Of a stretch of DNA of 10,097 nucleotides, positions 1 through 5,426 are shown one piece after another. Numbering within the stretch: position 1 is the first letter of the stretch; each line of letters starts with the position of its first letter. Position numbers and translations under genes: made by a program. The notes beneath the pieces are model-generated. The model was not told the DNA's origin, made no database searches, and saw nothing but the letters and a program-made list of their open reading frames with translations. Origin of the DNA: Bacteriovoracaceae bacterium UBA2394 (GTDB taxonomy: Bacteria; Bdellovibrionota; UBA2394); the NCBI GenBank assembly GCA_002343335.1, contig DDSI01000203.1:1-10097 (forward strand), written 5' to 3'.

Positions 1-301
1 TCGTTACCCCAAGCGCTTTGCTCAATTGCACCGTGGTCGCCCCTAACGTTCGAAGCGTATTGCCCGAAACCTTTCCAGCATCTCCCGCACCCAAAAGGAT
101 CACGCGTTTCGCAAGTCCACCCGTGGAGGGGTAGAGTACTTGGTATTCTTTCAACTTCCCTTTGAAATCCATGCTGAGCGGACGCTGAATCAACTGTAGC
201 AAATCTTTATCTTGGATTTTGCCGAGCACTTTTCGTTGCTCATCGACAAAAATAAATAGGGCTTCTAAACCTTTGGCTTCTGAAAATAATTCAACTGACA
301 T
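1..301 (-). CDS. pepA: Leucyl aminopeptidase (M17 family), N-terminal part, cut by window edge
   Basis: Seen: an open minus-strand frame starts at ATG 301-299 and runs off the left edge, giving about 100 residues. They include DFKGKLKEY near residue 45 and KRVILLGAGDAGKVSGNTLR near residue 65. The pattern of a hydrophobic strand (EALFIFVDE), then DFxGK, then KRVxLxGxG matches the N-terminal macro-like domain of M17 leucyl aminopeptidases. Known: M17 enzymes are hexameric cytosolic di-metal aminopeptidases that recycle peptides; the catalytic domain would lie outside the window. The start is fixed by an in-frame TAG shortly upstream (codon at about 322-324) and by a good promoter ending 7 nt before the ATG. 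No Shine-Dalgarno is visible. It follows motB on the same strand after 50 nt but seems to have its own promoter. Without the catalytic domain the family call is likely but not certain. Confidence 0.75.
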   Translation of the reverse strand, partial: MSVELFSEAKGLEALFIFVDEQRKVLGKIQDKDLLQLIQRPLSMDFKGKLKEYQVLYPSTGGLAKRVILLGAGDAGKVSGNTLRTLGATTVQLSKALGVT

Positions 302-308
302 GGGCCGA

Positions 309-338
309 AGTATAGCCAAGCTCTAAATTTAATGTCTA
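309..338 (-). promoter_or_regulatory. Sigma70-like promoter of the pepA-like gene, predicted leaderless
   Basis: On the minus strand TAGACA (plus 333-338) and TATACT (plus 309-314) are separated by 18 nt, each matching the sigma70 consensus at five of six positions. Only 7 nt separate the -10 box from the ATG at 301, so transcription should start at or next to the A of the start codon. No transcript data are available here. Confidence 0.6.
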
Positions 339-351
339 TGAAGGTTAGTGC

Positions 352-1128
352 CTACCTGGGCACCGCTTGATCTTCGAACATGTCTTCGACCTTGCTGGAA
401 TTTAACATGATGATTTCCACGCGTCGGTTAAGCGCGCGACCGTCTTCGGTATTGTTATCGCCGAGGGGGCGATAGTTCGCATAGCCACTGGCGGTGATAC
501 GAGTCGGGTCTATTCCGAATTCTTGAGTGAGGACGCGGACAACGGCCGTCGCCCTCATCACAGACATCTCCCAATTCGAATAGAAAACCGTCCCCACCGT
601 GGGCTTATTGTCGGTGTGACCTTCGACCATTATCAAGCGGTCGTTCGAGCCAAGAATATCAGCAATGACCTGCAAGACGGGGAGCCAGTCCGGCCGCACT
701 TCCGTGGAATTTTCATCGAACAATTGCGATGACGACACACTGATGACCACGCCTCTGGAATCGATCTTCACATTGATGGGCGAAACTTTATCTTGGTAGA
801 TGAAATCGAAACCTTCCTTGATGAGTTGCTTTCGAAGCTCGTCGATGAGCTCTTGATTGGTGACATTCCGCTTCATCATCAAGCTGGAGGAGGACTCCGG
901 AGGCCCATCTTTTTTAATGACGGTTTCTTTGGCGGATCCTGCCGATCCCTTTTTCTGTCCCATGAAGGCTTCCGCGAGGGACTCTTTCACGTTTTTCAAT
1001 TTCGCGAGATCTTGTTGAGAGATGGAATACATAACGACGAAGAACGCAAAGAGCAGGGTCACCATGTCCGCGTACGGAATGATCCACCGTTCGTGGTTTT
1101 CGTGCTCTTCATGTTTCTTCTTACTCAT
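352..1128 (-). CDS. motB: Flagellar motor stator protein MotB
   Basis: 258 residues. A short charged N-terminus is followed by one membrane helix at about residues 16-37 that begins PYADMVTLL. Asp21 matches the ion-carrying aspartate of MotB (Asp32 in E. coli). A polar linker with a Lys/Gly/Ser-rich stretch (about 55-85) leads to an OmpA-like peptidoglycan-binding domain (about 130-242) with VEGHTDN at 168-174 and GRALNRRVEI at 230-239. Known: MotB pairs with MotA in the inner membrane, conducts ions through the stator and anchors it to the cell wall. Start ATG 1128 lies 21 nt after motA; AAGG sits only 2 nt before it, so the ribosome site is poor and translation may be coupled to motA. Proton versus sodium use cannot be settled from sequence alone, although the YAD context resembles proton-type MotB more than PomB. 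Confidence 0.93.
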   Translation of the reverse strand: MSKKKHEEHENHERWIIPYADMVTLLFAFFVVMYSISQQDLAKLKNVKESLAEAFMGQKKGSAGSAKETVIKKDGPPESSSSLMMKRNVTNQELIDELRKQLIKEGFDFIYQDKVSPINVKIDSRGVVISVSSSQLFDENSTEVRPDWLPVLQVIADILGSNDRLIMVEGHTDNKPTVGTVFYSNWEMSVMRATAVVRVLTQEFGIDPTRITASGYANYRPLGDNNTEDGRALNRRVEIIMLNSSKVEDMFEDQAVPR

Positions 1129-1149
1129 GACCTTAACTCAGCGAGAGGC

Positions 1150-1914
1150 CTAGGCAGTTTCTTCTTTTGCTTCTTTGTCCACGATGGCCATTAGATGAGA
1201 AGCAATAATGGAAGGCGAAGTTCCCTGTTGAATGCTCTTCACACCCGTTCGAACCATTTCGTAGTAGAGATCGTCGTGAGCGGCGAGGGCTTTCAATTTA
1301 TTTCCCATCGGCATGAACAACAAGTTTGAGAAACCTACACCGTACACCGTCGCAATGAACGCCGTTGCAATCCCGGGACCGATGGCCGCGGGATTGTCCA
1401 AGTTTTCCATAACGTGAATGAGACCGAGCACCGCGCCCAAAATTCCTACCGTCGGGCAATATCCTGCGAAGGAGGACCAAAACTTTGCGGCCCCTTGCGC
1501 TTCATGACCTCGATAGTTGGTGCGCGATTCTAAAATTTGAGAGACGAGATTTGGCTCCAAACCGTCGATCGCAAATTTCAAAGCGTCTTTGAGAAGTGGA
1601 TCGTGAATGCTCTCGCGTTCTTTTTCGAGAGCGAGTAATCCATCTTTACGAGCGATACCGGCGAGTTTCACGATCGTATCGACGAGCTCTTCGACATTGT
1701 GGTGATTACCTTTGAAGCAGGTGACGAACGCTTTCAATCCGCCCGACACGGCGGAAGTAGGGGTCTCGACCAAGGCGGCTCCGAAAGCTCCGCCGACCAC
1801 GATGATGAACGCCGCGAGACCCATGATGGATTGCAAGTGCCCCCCTTCAAGGATCATTCCTCCGAGCACTGCGCCCACGGCGACCGGTAAACCGATGACA
1901 CTCGCTAGTTCCAT
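1150..1914 (-). CDS. motA: Flagellar motor stator protein MotA
   Basis: 254 residues with four predicted membrane helices (about 4-24, 30-50, 146-169 and 176-202) and a large cytoplasmic loop between helices 2 and 3. Arg89 and Glu97 in ARKDGLLALE have the same 8-residue spacing as Arg90 and Glu98 of E. coli MotA, which contact the FliG rotor protein. Pro154 (YCPTVGILG) and Pro202 (LFMPMGNK) match the conserved Pro173 and Pro222. It is shorter than E. coli MotA (295 residues), closer to the PomA/MotC size class. First gene of a motA-motB operon, diverging from the zinc transporter genes. Start ATG 1914 has no Shine-Dalgarno, but an extended -10 box lies 11 nt upstream. The C-terminus is acidic and lysine rich (VDKEAKEETA). 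Confidence 0.93.
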   Translation of the reverse strand: MELASVIGLPVAVGAVLGGMILEGGHLQSIMGLAAFIIVVGGAFGAALVETPTSAVSGGLKAFVTCFKGNHHNVEELVDTIVKLAGIARKDGLLALEKERESIHDPLLKDALKFAIDGLEPNLVSQILESRTNYRGHEAQGAAKFWSSFAGYCPTVGILGAVLGLIHVMENLDNPAAIGPGIATAFIATVYGVGFSNLLFMPMGNKLKALAAHDDLYYEMVRTGVKSIQQGTSPSIIASHLMAIVDKEAKEETA

Positions 1915-1925
1915 AACTTAGCAAT

Positions 1926-1934
1926 AGTGTAGCA
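1926..1934 (-). promoter_or_regulatory. Extended -10 promoter element of motA
   Basis: On the minus strand the motif TGCTACACT combines a TGn extension with the -10 hexamer TACACT. I see no convincing -35 box at 16-18 nt, as expected for extended -10 promoters. The hexamer ends 11 nt before the motA ATG, predicting a 5' leader of only about 4-5 nt. No flagellar sigma28-type or sigma54-type element was recognised. Confidence 0.45.
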
Positions 1935-2031
1935 TCGTTTACTGGCCGACTCGGTGCGACTCAGCTATAGCGATTTGCAATTTGGCGCGACGTTTCAGCG
2001 CGATGTGAAAAGTAAACGAGGTTGTAAAAAA

Positions 2032-2730
2032 GTGACCGTGCTTCGAACTCAGAATCTCAGCTTCATCGACAATCGAGATGTCATTCTCGACGCCGTGTCC
2101 TTTTCTCTCGAAAGTAGAAAAATTCATGGGCTCACCGGTCCTAATGGGTCTGGCAAAACAACCCTTCTTGAGATTCTCATGGGTTACATGAAGCCGACGC
2201 AGGGCAGGGTGGAATATTTCATTCCGCAGCCGGTCGCGTATTTACCCCAACAGTCGGCGCAGCAGCGTTTGCTTCCTGTGAGCGTACAGGAATTTGTGGA
2301 AATGGGTACGTGGGGTAAATCCTCCACGCCCCCTGCGCTTTCGATGAAGGAAGCCTTTCGGGAGCTCGGTCTCGACCACATCGCTCGCCAATCGATTTTG
2401 CGACTGTCGGGAGGGGAGTGGAAGAAGGTGAATCTCGCGCGCACTCTCGTACAGTCCGCGGATTTGTATTTGCTCGATGAGCCCTTCAACCATTTGGATT
2501 TGGATACTGAAAAGCGGTTGGGAACTTTGCTTCAGCGGTTAGCGCATGAAAATGGAAAAACGTTTTTTGTGGTTTCTCACGATTGGCATGCCATGAATCA
2601 CTATTTTGATTCGCTCATCTTGCTCAACCACAAACTGATTGCGCAGGGTTCTGTGCAATCGGTTGGGGAACTCTATATGAATTGGAAGGATCCGGCGCAT
2701 CACCAGTGGATGCATCAACACTGTCATTAA
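2032..2730 (+). CDS. znuC: Zinc/manganese ABC transporter ATP-binding protein, ZnuC-like
   Basis: 232 residues from GTG 2032. All ABC ATPase motifs are present: Walker A GPNGSGKTT at 36-44, Q-loop AYLPQQ at about 69-74, signature LSGGE at 125-129, Walker B LYLLDEP at 145-151 and H-loop VVSHDWH around His183. The LSGGE variant and the neighbouring permease point to the zinc/manganese uptake family. The C-terminus ends HHQWMHQHCH: five His and one Cys in ten residues. E. coli ZnuC also ends in a His-rich tail, which favours zinc. The start was chosen because homology begins at LRTQNLSF and GAGG lies about 10 nt upstream; the frame stays open back to GTG 1954, so a longer protein is possible. 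No Zur-type operator was recognised. The binding protein ZnuA is not in the window. Confidence 0.88.
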   Translation: MTVLRTQNLSFIDNRDVILDAVSFSLESRKIHGLTGPNGSGKTTLLEILMGYMKPTQGRVEYFIPQPVAYLPQQSAQQRLLPVSVQEFVEMGTWGKSSTPPALSMKEAFRELGLDHIARQSILRLSGGEWKKVNLARTLVQSADLYLLDEPFNHLDLDTEKRLGTLLQRLAHENGKTFFVVSHDWHAMNHYFDSLILLNHKLIAQGSVQSVGELYMNWKDPAHHQWMHQHCH

Positions 2731-2741
2731 TTTAGGAAGTT

Positions 2742-3563
2742 ATGGATTTCGCAGCTCGCACTGTCATGGAATGGAATTCGCTCTCTTGGGAAGCGCTCAT
2801 TTTGCTATCGATCTTCGCAGCCCCGCTCGGATGCCTGCTGATTTTCAGACGCATGAGTTACTTCGGAGATGCGCTCGGACATTCCGCACTCGCTGGAGTT
2901 GTCGTGATCTATTTGATGGGATGGCAGTCGCCTTGGGCGCTATCCGCCGGAGCGATCGCCTCGGTTCTATTGACGTCTCAGATATTAAAATTTTTAGAAT
3001 CGCAATTTCGGTTGCCCACCGATCTTGCGCTTACGGTGAGCTCCGCGGGAATGCTGGGACTCGGCATTTTACTTTCGGCTTCGGCGCCCATTCAGTTGGA
3101 GCACTTACTCGTTGGAGATCTGGCGGCGATCAATGAATCAATGGTGTGGTTTCTGCGACTGCTTGCGGTGGTCATGCTTTCATTTTTAATTTTCATGTGG
3201 AAGCCGCTCTGGGCTTCCGTCATCGATGCGCGTTTCGCGAGAAGTTTAGGATTCTCCTCCCATCGCTTTGACTTTCTTTTGCTTGCGCTTACTTCCGTCA
3301 CTGTCGTGGGACTCATCCAATCCGTAGGGGCGATTTTAGTGGCGACCTATTTAGTATTTCCTGCCGCCGCATCATTGGCGTGGGCAAAGTCTCTGCGCTC
3401 CCTCGTGGTGAGCTCGATCGTGTTTGCGCTCGCATCTAGTTTCTTCGGAGCTTATGCCTCGATGCGTCTGCAGTTTGCGCCAGCTCCTGCCATCGCAACC
3501 TTCGGATTCCTCGCGACACTTTTAAGTCACGGTGTCGCTCGACTCATCCCGTCGAAAGATTGA
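2742..3563 (+). CDS. znuB: Zinc/manganese ABC transporter permease, ZnuB-like (ABC-3 family)
   Basis: 273 residues, mostly hydrophobic, with about eight membrane segments. Near the N-terminus the motif FGDALGHSALAG (41-52) follows the RRMSY turn; this is the hallmark of ABC-3 metal permeases (ZnuB, MntB, TroC). A second conserved segment, SVGAILVATYLVFPAAAS, lies near 200-217. Known: the permease dimer forms the inner-membrane channel driven by the ATPase encoded just upstream. The gene starts 11 nt after znuC, with AGGA at 2734-2737 and 4 nt to ATG 2742, which favours this ATG over the in-frame ATG 2766. The C-terminus lacks any His-rich stretch. Zinc rather than manganese is inferred mainly from the His-rich tail of the partner ATPase. 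Confidence 0.9.
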   Translation: MDFAARTVMEWNSLSWEALILLSIFAAPLGCLLIFRRMSYFGDALGHSALAGVVVIYLMGWQSPWALSAGAIASVLLTSQILKFLESQFRLPTDLALTVSSAGMLGLGILLSASAPIQLEHLLVGDLAAINESMVWFLRLLAVVMLSFLIFMWKPLWASVIDARFARSLGFSSHRFDFLLLALTSVTVVGLIQSVGAILVATYLVFPAAASLAWAKSLRSLVVSSIVFALASSFFGAYASMRLQFAPAPAIATFGFLATLLSHGVARLIPSKD

Positions 3564-3570
3564 ACTTTGA

Positions 3571-3594
3571 AGAGTGTCGACGCTCTGGGACACT
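3571..3594 (+). other. Two mutually exclusive RNA hairpins between znuB and the mreB-like gene
   Basis: AGAGTG (3571-3576) can pair with CGCTCT (3581-3586) around a TCGA loop, with one G-T pair. Alternatively AGTGTC (3573-3578) pairs perfectly with GACACT (3589-3594) around a 10-nt loop. The two share bases and cannot coexist. No T-run follows, so this is not a standard terminator. It lies 7 nt after the znuB stop and about 20 nt before the next Shine-Dalgarno. It could be an mRNA processing or stability element, or chance. Confidence 0.35.
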
Positions 3595-3613
3595 GAACTC
3601 ATTCATTCACATC

Positions 3614-3621
3614 GGGGGAGG
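3614..3621 (+). promoter_or_regulatory. Strong ribosome binding site that sets a TTG start
   Basis: GGGGGAGG ends 7 nt before TTG 3629, ideal spacing for ribosome binding. It is the strongest Shine-Dalgarno in the window and identifies TTG 3629 as the likely start. Two other in-frame TTGs at 3623 and 3635 are 1 and 13 nt from it, so they are less well placed. Confidence 0.65.
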
Positions 3622-3628
3622 TTTGAGC

Positions 3629-4660
3629 TTGGGGTTGATTCGAGAACGGATCGCGATTGATTTAGGCACGGCTTATTCCATTGTCGCTCATGAAAAATCC
3701 AAAAACTTTTGGCGCGTGCCTTCGAGCATCGCCTTTCATGCGCTCACTCGTTTGCCCGTGGCTTACGGCGAAGCCGCTAAAGAGATGGCAGGTAAGGGTT
3801 CCGAGAAAATAAATGTCGTTCGGCCTCTGCGCGATGGAGTGATTTGCGATTTCGAAGCCGCTGGTCAATATCTCACGTATCTAGTGAATCAAGCGCGCCG
3901 AAATCCGCTCGCTCTTCAAGTCTCTGTTTTGGTGTGCGTGCCGTGGGGAGCCACACCCGTCGAAACAAAATCCTACAAAGATCGAATTGAAAATATGCGA
4001 ACGCACGTTCGTCTCATTCGAGAACCATTCGCCGCGGCGCTGGGATGCGACCTCGATGTATTTTCGCCGGAGGGTTGCACCGTCGTGGATATCGGGGGTG
4101 GTACGGTGGAAATTTCTACCATCGCTTACGGTCATATGATTCATTGCTCCTCCCTGCGTCAGGCTGGAAATGCCATGGACCAACTCATTGCCGATCGAAT
4201 GCTCCGCACAAGACAGTTTGAAATAGGGCTCACGACCGCGGAAGAGGTGAAGATGGCGCGCGGTTCCGTTGCCTCCGATCCCAATATCATGGAAGAAGCG
4301 TTTGAAATTTTTGGACTGGATCGTCGATCGGGATTTCCTCGAAGAACGACGATCACTTCTGAAGACATTCGAGGTTTTTTAGAGCCGATCACGCAGACGA
4401 TCGAGAATAAATTGATCGAACACATCAATGTCCTTCCTCCGGAGTTTCGATCCCAAGTGGAATCAAAGGGAATTTATATGGTCGGAGGAGGCGCGCTTCT
4501 CCGAGGATGGAAAATTCGACTCGAGCGAGATTTCGGAATCAAAGTGAATATTCCCGAAGATCCCCAATTAGCCGTCATTCGAGGAATGCAAAAGGTTCTA
4601 AAACACCGATCGCGTTATAAATCTCTAGTCAAAATATCAGAAAGCGAAATGACGAATTAA
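3629..4660 (+). CDS. MreB-family actin-like protein (probable MreB paralogue)
   Basis: 343 residues from TTG 3629. It shows the full actin-fold nucleotide site in MreB order: phosphate-1 IDLGTAYS near residues 10-17, REPFAAALG with the presumed catalytic Glu132, phosphate-2 VDIGGGTVE near 153-161, and the adenosine motif VGGGALLRG near 285-293. DRRSGFPRRTTITSEDIR corresponds to the region near 'GLP' in MreB. Length matches MreB (about 335-350). It differs from standard MreB in the first motif (AYS rather than ANT). The N-terminus is short, without an obvious amphipathic membrane helix. Known: MreB filaments guide lateral cell-wall synthesis under the inner membrane. Here mreC and mreD are absent and the gene follows znuCB, so it is probably a second copy rather than the main mreB. 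An upstream start at TTG 3560 would add 23 residues with no MreB similarity. Confidence 0.82.
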   Translation: MGLIRERIAIDLGTAYSIVAHEKSKNFWRVPSSIAFHALTRLPVAYGEAAKEMAGKGSEKINVVRPLRDGVICDFEAAGQYLTYLVNQARRNPLALQVSVLVCVPWGATPVETKSYKDRIENMRTHVRLIREPFAAALGCDLDVFSPEGCTVVDIGGGTVEISTIAYGHMIHCSSLRQAGNAMDQLIADRMLRTRQFEIGLTTAEEVKMARGSVASDPNIMEEAFEIFGLDRRSGFPRRTTITSEDIRGFLEPITQTIENKLIEHINVLPPEFRSQVESKGIYMVGGGALLRGWKIRLERDFGIKVNIPEDPQLAVIRGMQKVLKHRSRYKSLVKISESEMTN

Positions 4661-4695
4661 TAGGCAGGACTGATATTTGTCGAATCACTCGTGAA

Positions 4696-5346
4696 CTAAC
4701 CTGTCACAAAAGGATTCGATCGCTTCTCAATGCCAACAGCGGTGTTCGGACCATGCCCGCAAATCACAATCGTGTCGTCATCCAAAGTGTAGAGCCTCTG
4801 CTGAATGCTCTTTTTAATGGTGTCGAAATCTCCACCCCAGAGATCCGTTCGGCCAATCGAATTTTGAAAGAGGGTATCGCCGGCGATCAATATATTATCG
4901 AGGAGAAAACTACAACTCCCCGGCGTATGTCCGGGCGTAAAAATCGTTTTCCAGGAATAACTTCCACAAGGAATAATTTTTTCGTGATCTAGATCTTCAC
5001 TCCATGGACCAATTTCCCGGGTGGAAATTCCAAACATACGACCCTGGGTTGCGACATTGTCCCAAAGCCATTTTTCGCCCGGATGCACGAGCAAGGGAGC
5101 TTTCGTGTGATCTCGCATCTTTGCACTCGCCCCGATGTGATCAAAGTGAGCATGGGTGTGAATAATGGCCCGAATTCGAAGCTTTTCCTTTTCGATTTCC
5201 CGAATAATCTTCTCTGCCTCATCGCCGGGATCCACGAGGATTGCATCTCGGCTCTGTTGATCCCAAAGGATGGTGCAGTTGCATTGGAGTGGTCCCACGG
5301 CAAAGGACCGAATTTGGCAGCCTGAAGCACTTTGAGACTCAAACAT
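4696..5346 (-). CDS. Metallo-beta-lactamase-fold hydrolase, GloC/YcbL type (glyoxalase II-like)
   Basis: 216 residues from ATG 5346. Metal-binding motifs appear in order: HTHAHFDH (HxHxDH) near residue 63, TPGHTPGS near 139, AGDTLF with the bridging Asp near 155, SIGRTDLWGGDFDT near 162, and GHGPNT near 197. The SIGRTD-GGDFDT block followed by a C-terminal EKRSNPF is typical of small type II glyoxalases (YcbL/GloC) that hydrolyse S-lactoylglutathione or related thioesters in the cytoplasm; substrate here is inferred. The start was chosen because a promoter with perfect TTGACA lies upstream with 6 nt to ATG 5346, and 216 residues suits the family. ATG 5388 or TTG 5403 would add 14 or 19 unconserved residues. 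It converges on the mreB-like gene, with 35 nt between stops and no visible terminator. Confidence 0.85.
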   Translation of the reverse strand: MFESQSASGCQIRSFAVGPLQCNCTILWDQQSRDAILVDPGDEAEKIIREIEKEKLRIRAIIHTHAHFDHIGASAKMRDHTKAPLLVHPGEKWLWDNVATQGRMFGISTREIGPWSEDLDHEKIIPCGSYSWKTIFTPGHTPGSCSFLLDNILIAGDTLFQNSIGRTDLWGGDFDTIKKSIQQRLYTLDDDTIVICGHGPNTAVGIEKRSNPFVTG

Positions 5347-5352
5347 GGCGGT

Positions 5353-5381
5353 AGCGTCTGATGCACGATTCTTACTGTCAA
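5353..5381 (-). promoter_or_regulatory. Promoter of the MBL hydrolase, predicted leaderless
   Basis: On the minus strand a perfect -35 box TTGACA (plus 5376-5381) and GACGCT (plus 5353-5358) are separated by 17 nt. The -10 is weak but keeps the two most conserved bases, A at position 2 and T at position 6. Six nt separate it from ATG 5346, so the mRNA should begin at or beside the start codon. Confidence 0.45.
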
Positions 5382-5386
5382 TTCCC

Positions 5387-5414
5387 ATGACAAGAGTCTT
5401 CAACGCGCTATACT
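5387..5414 (+). promoter_or_regulatory. Sigma70-like promoter of the PLP-enzyme gene
   Basis: ATGACA (5387-5392) and TATACT (5409-5414) are separated by 16 nt; each matches consensus at five of six positions. The -10 ends 12 nt before ATG 5427, predicting a leader of about 5-6 nt without a Shine-Dalgarno. Its -35 box lies 5 bp from the -35 box of the opposing MBL promoter, so two polymerases would compete for the region. Confidence 0.55.
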
Positions 5415-5426
5415 GGCCGCTCGACT

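Noticed and set aside
793..1194. 133-codon plus-strand ORF opposite motB/motA
   Set aside because: It lies opposite strongly supported motB and the end of motA, shows no recognisable family and looks like codon-structure shadow.
1985..2003. GCGCGA direct repeat upstream of znuC as a Zur or other regulator site
   Set aside because: Too short, not palindromic, and unlike known Zur boxes.
1954..2031. N-terminal extension of the ZnuC-like protein from GTG 1954
   Set aside because: These 26 codons have no similarity to ABC ATPases, which begin at LRTQNLSF; kept only as a possible alternative start. A TTTACT lies 10 nt upstream of GTG 1954 but has no -35 partner.
3560..3628. N-terminal extension of the MreB-like protein from TTG 3560
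   Set aside because: It would overlap the znuB stop codon and include the hairpin and Shine-Dalgarno region, while TTG 3629 has ideal Shine-Dalgarno spacing and matches MreB length.
4661..4695. Bidirectional terminator between the mreB-like gene and the MBL gene
   Set aside because: Only a loose GCAGG/CCTGT pairing around a long loop, without a T-run.
4696..5346. MBL hydrolase as an ETHE1-type persulfide dioxygenase paired with an H2S-producing PLP enzyme
   Set aside because: Attractive as a sulfide pathway, but the SIGRTD-GGDFDT block and EKRSNPF end fit the YcbL/GloC hydrolase group better, and the PLP enzyme's substrate is uncertain.
4989..5393. 134-codon minus-strand ORF in another frame of the MBL gene
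   Set aside because: The overlapping frame carries complete metal-binding motifs (HTHAHFDH, GHGPNT); this frame has none and no ribosome site.
5347..5403. Longer MBL hydrolase from TTG 5403 or ATG 5388
   Set aside because: The extra residues are not family-like and would contain the gene's own best promoter (TTGACA at 5381-5376).
1938..5426. Shared TACTGGCCG string at about 1940 and 5411, just upstream of two starts
   Set aside because: A nine-base match in 10 kb can occur by chance, and surrounding bases do not align well.
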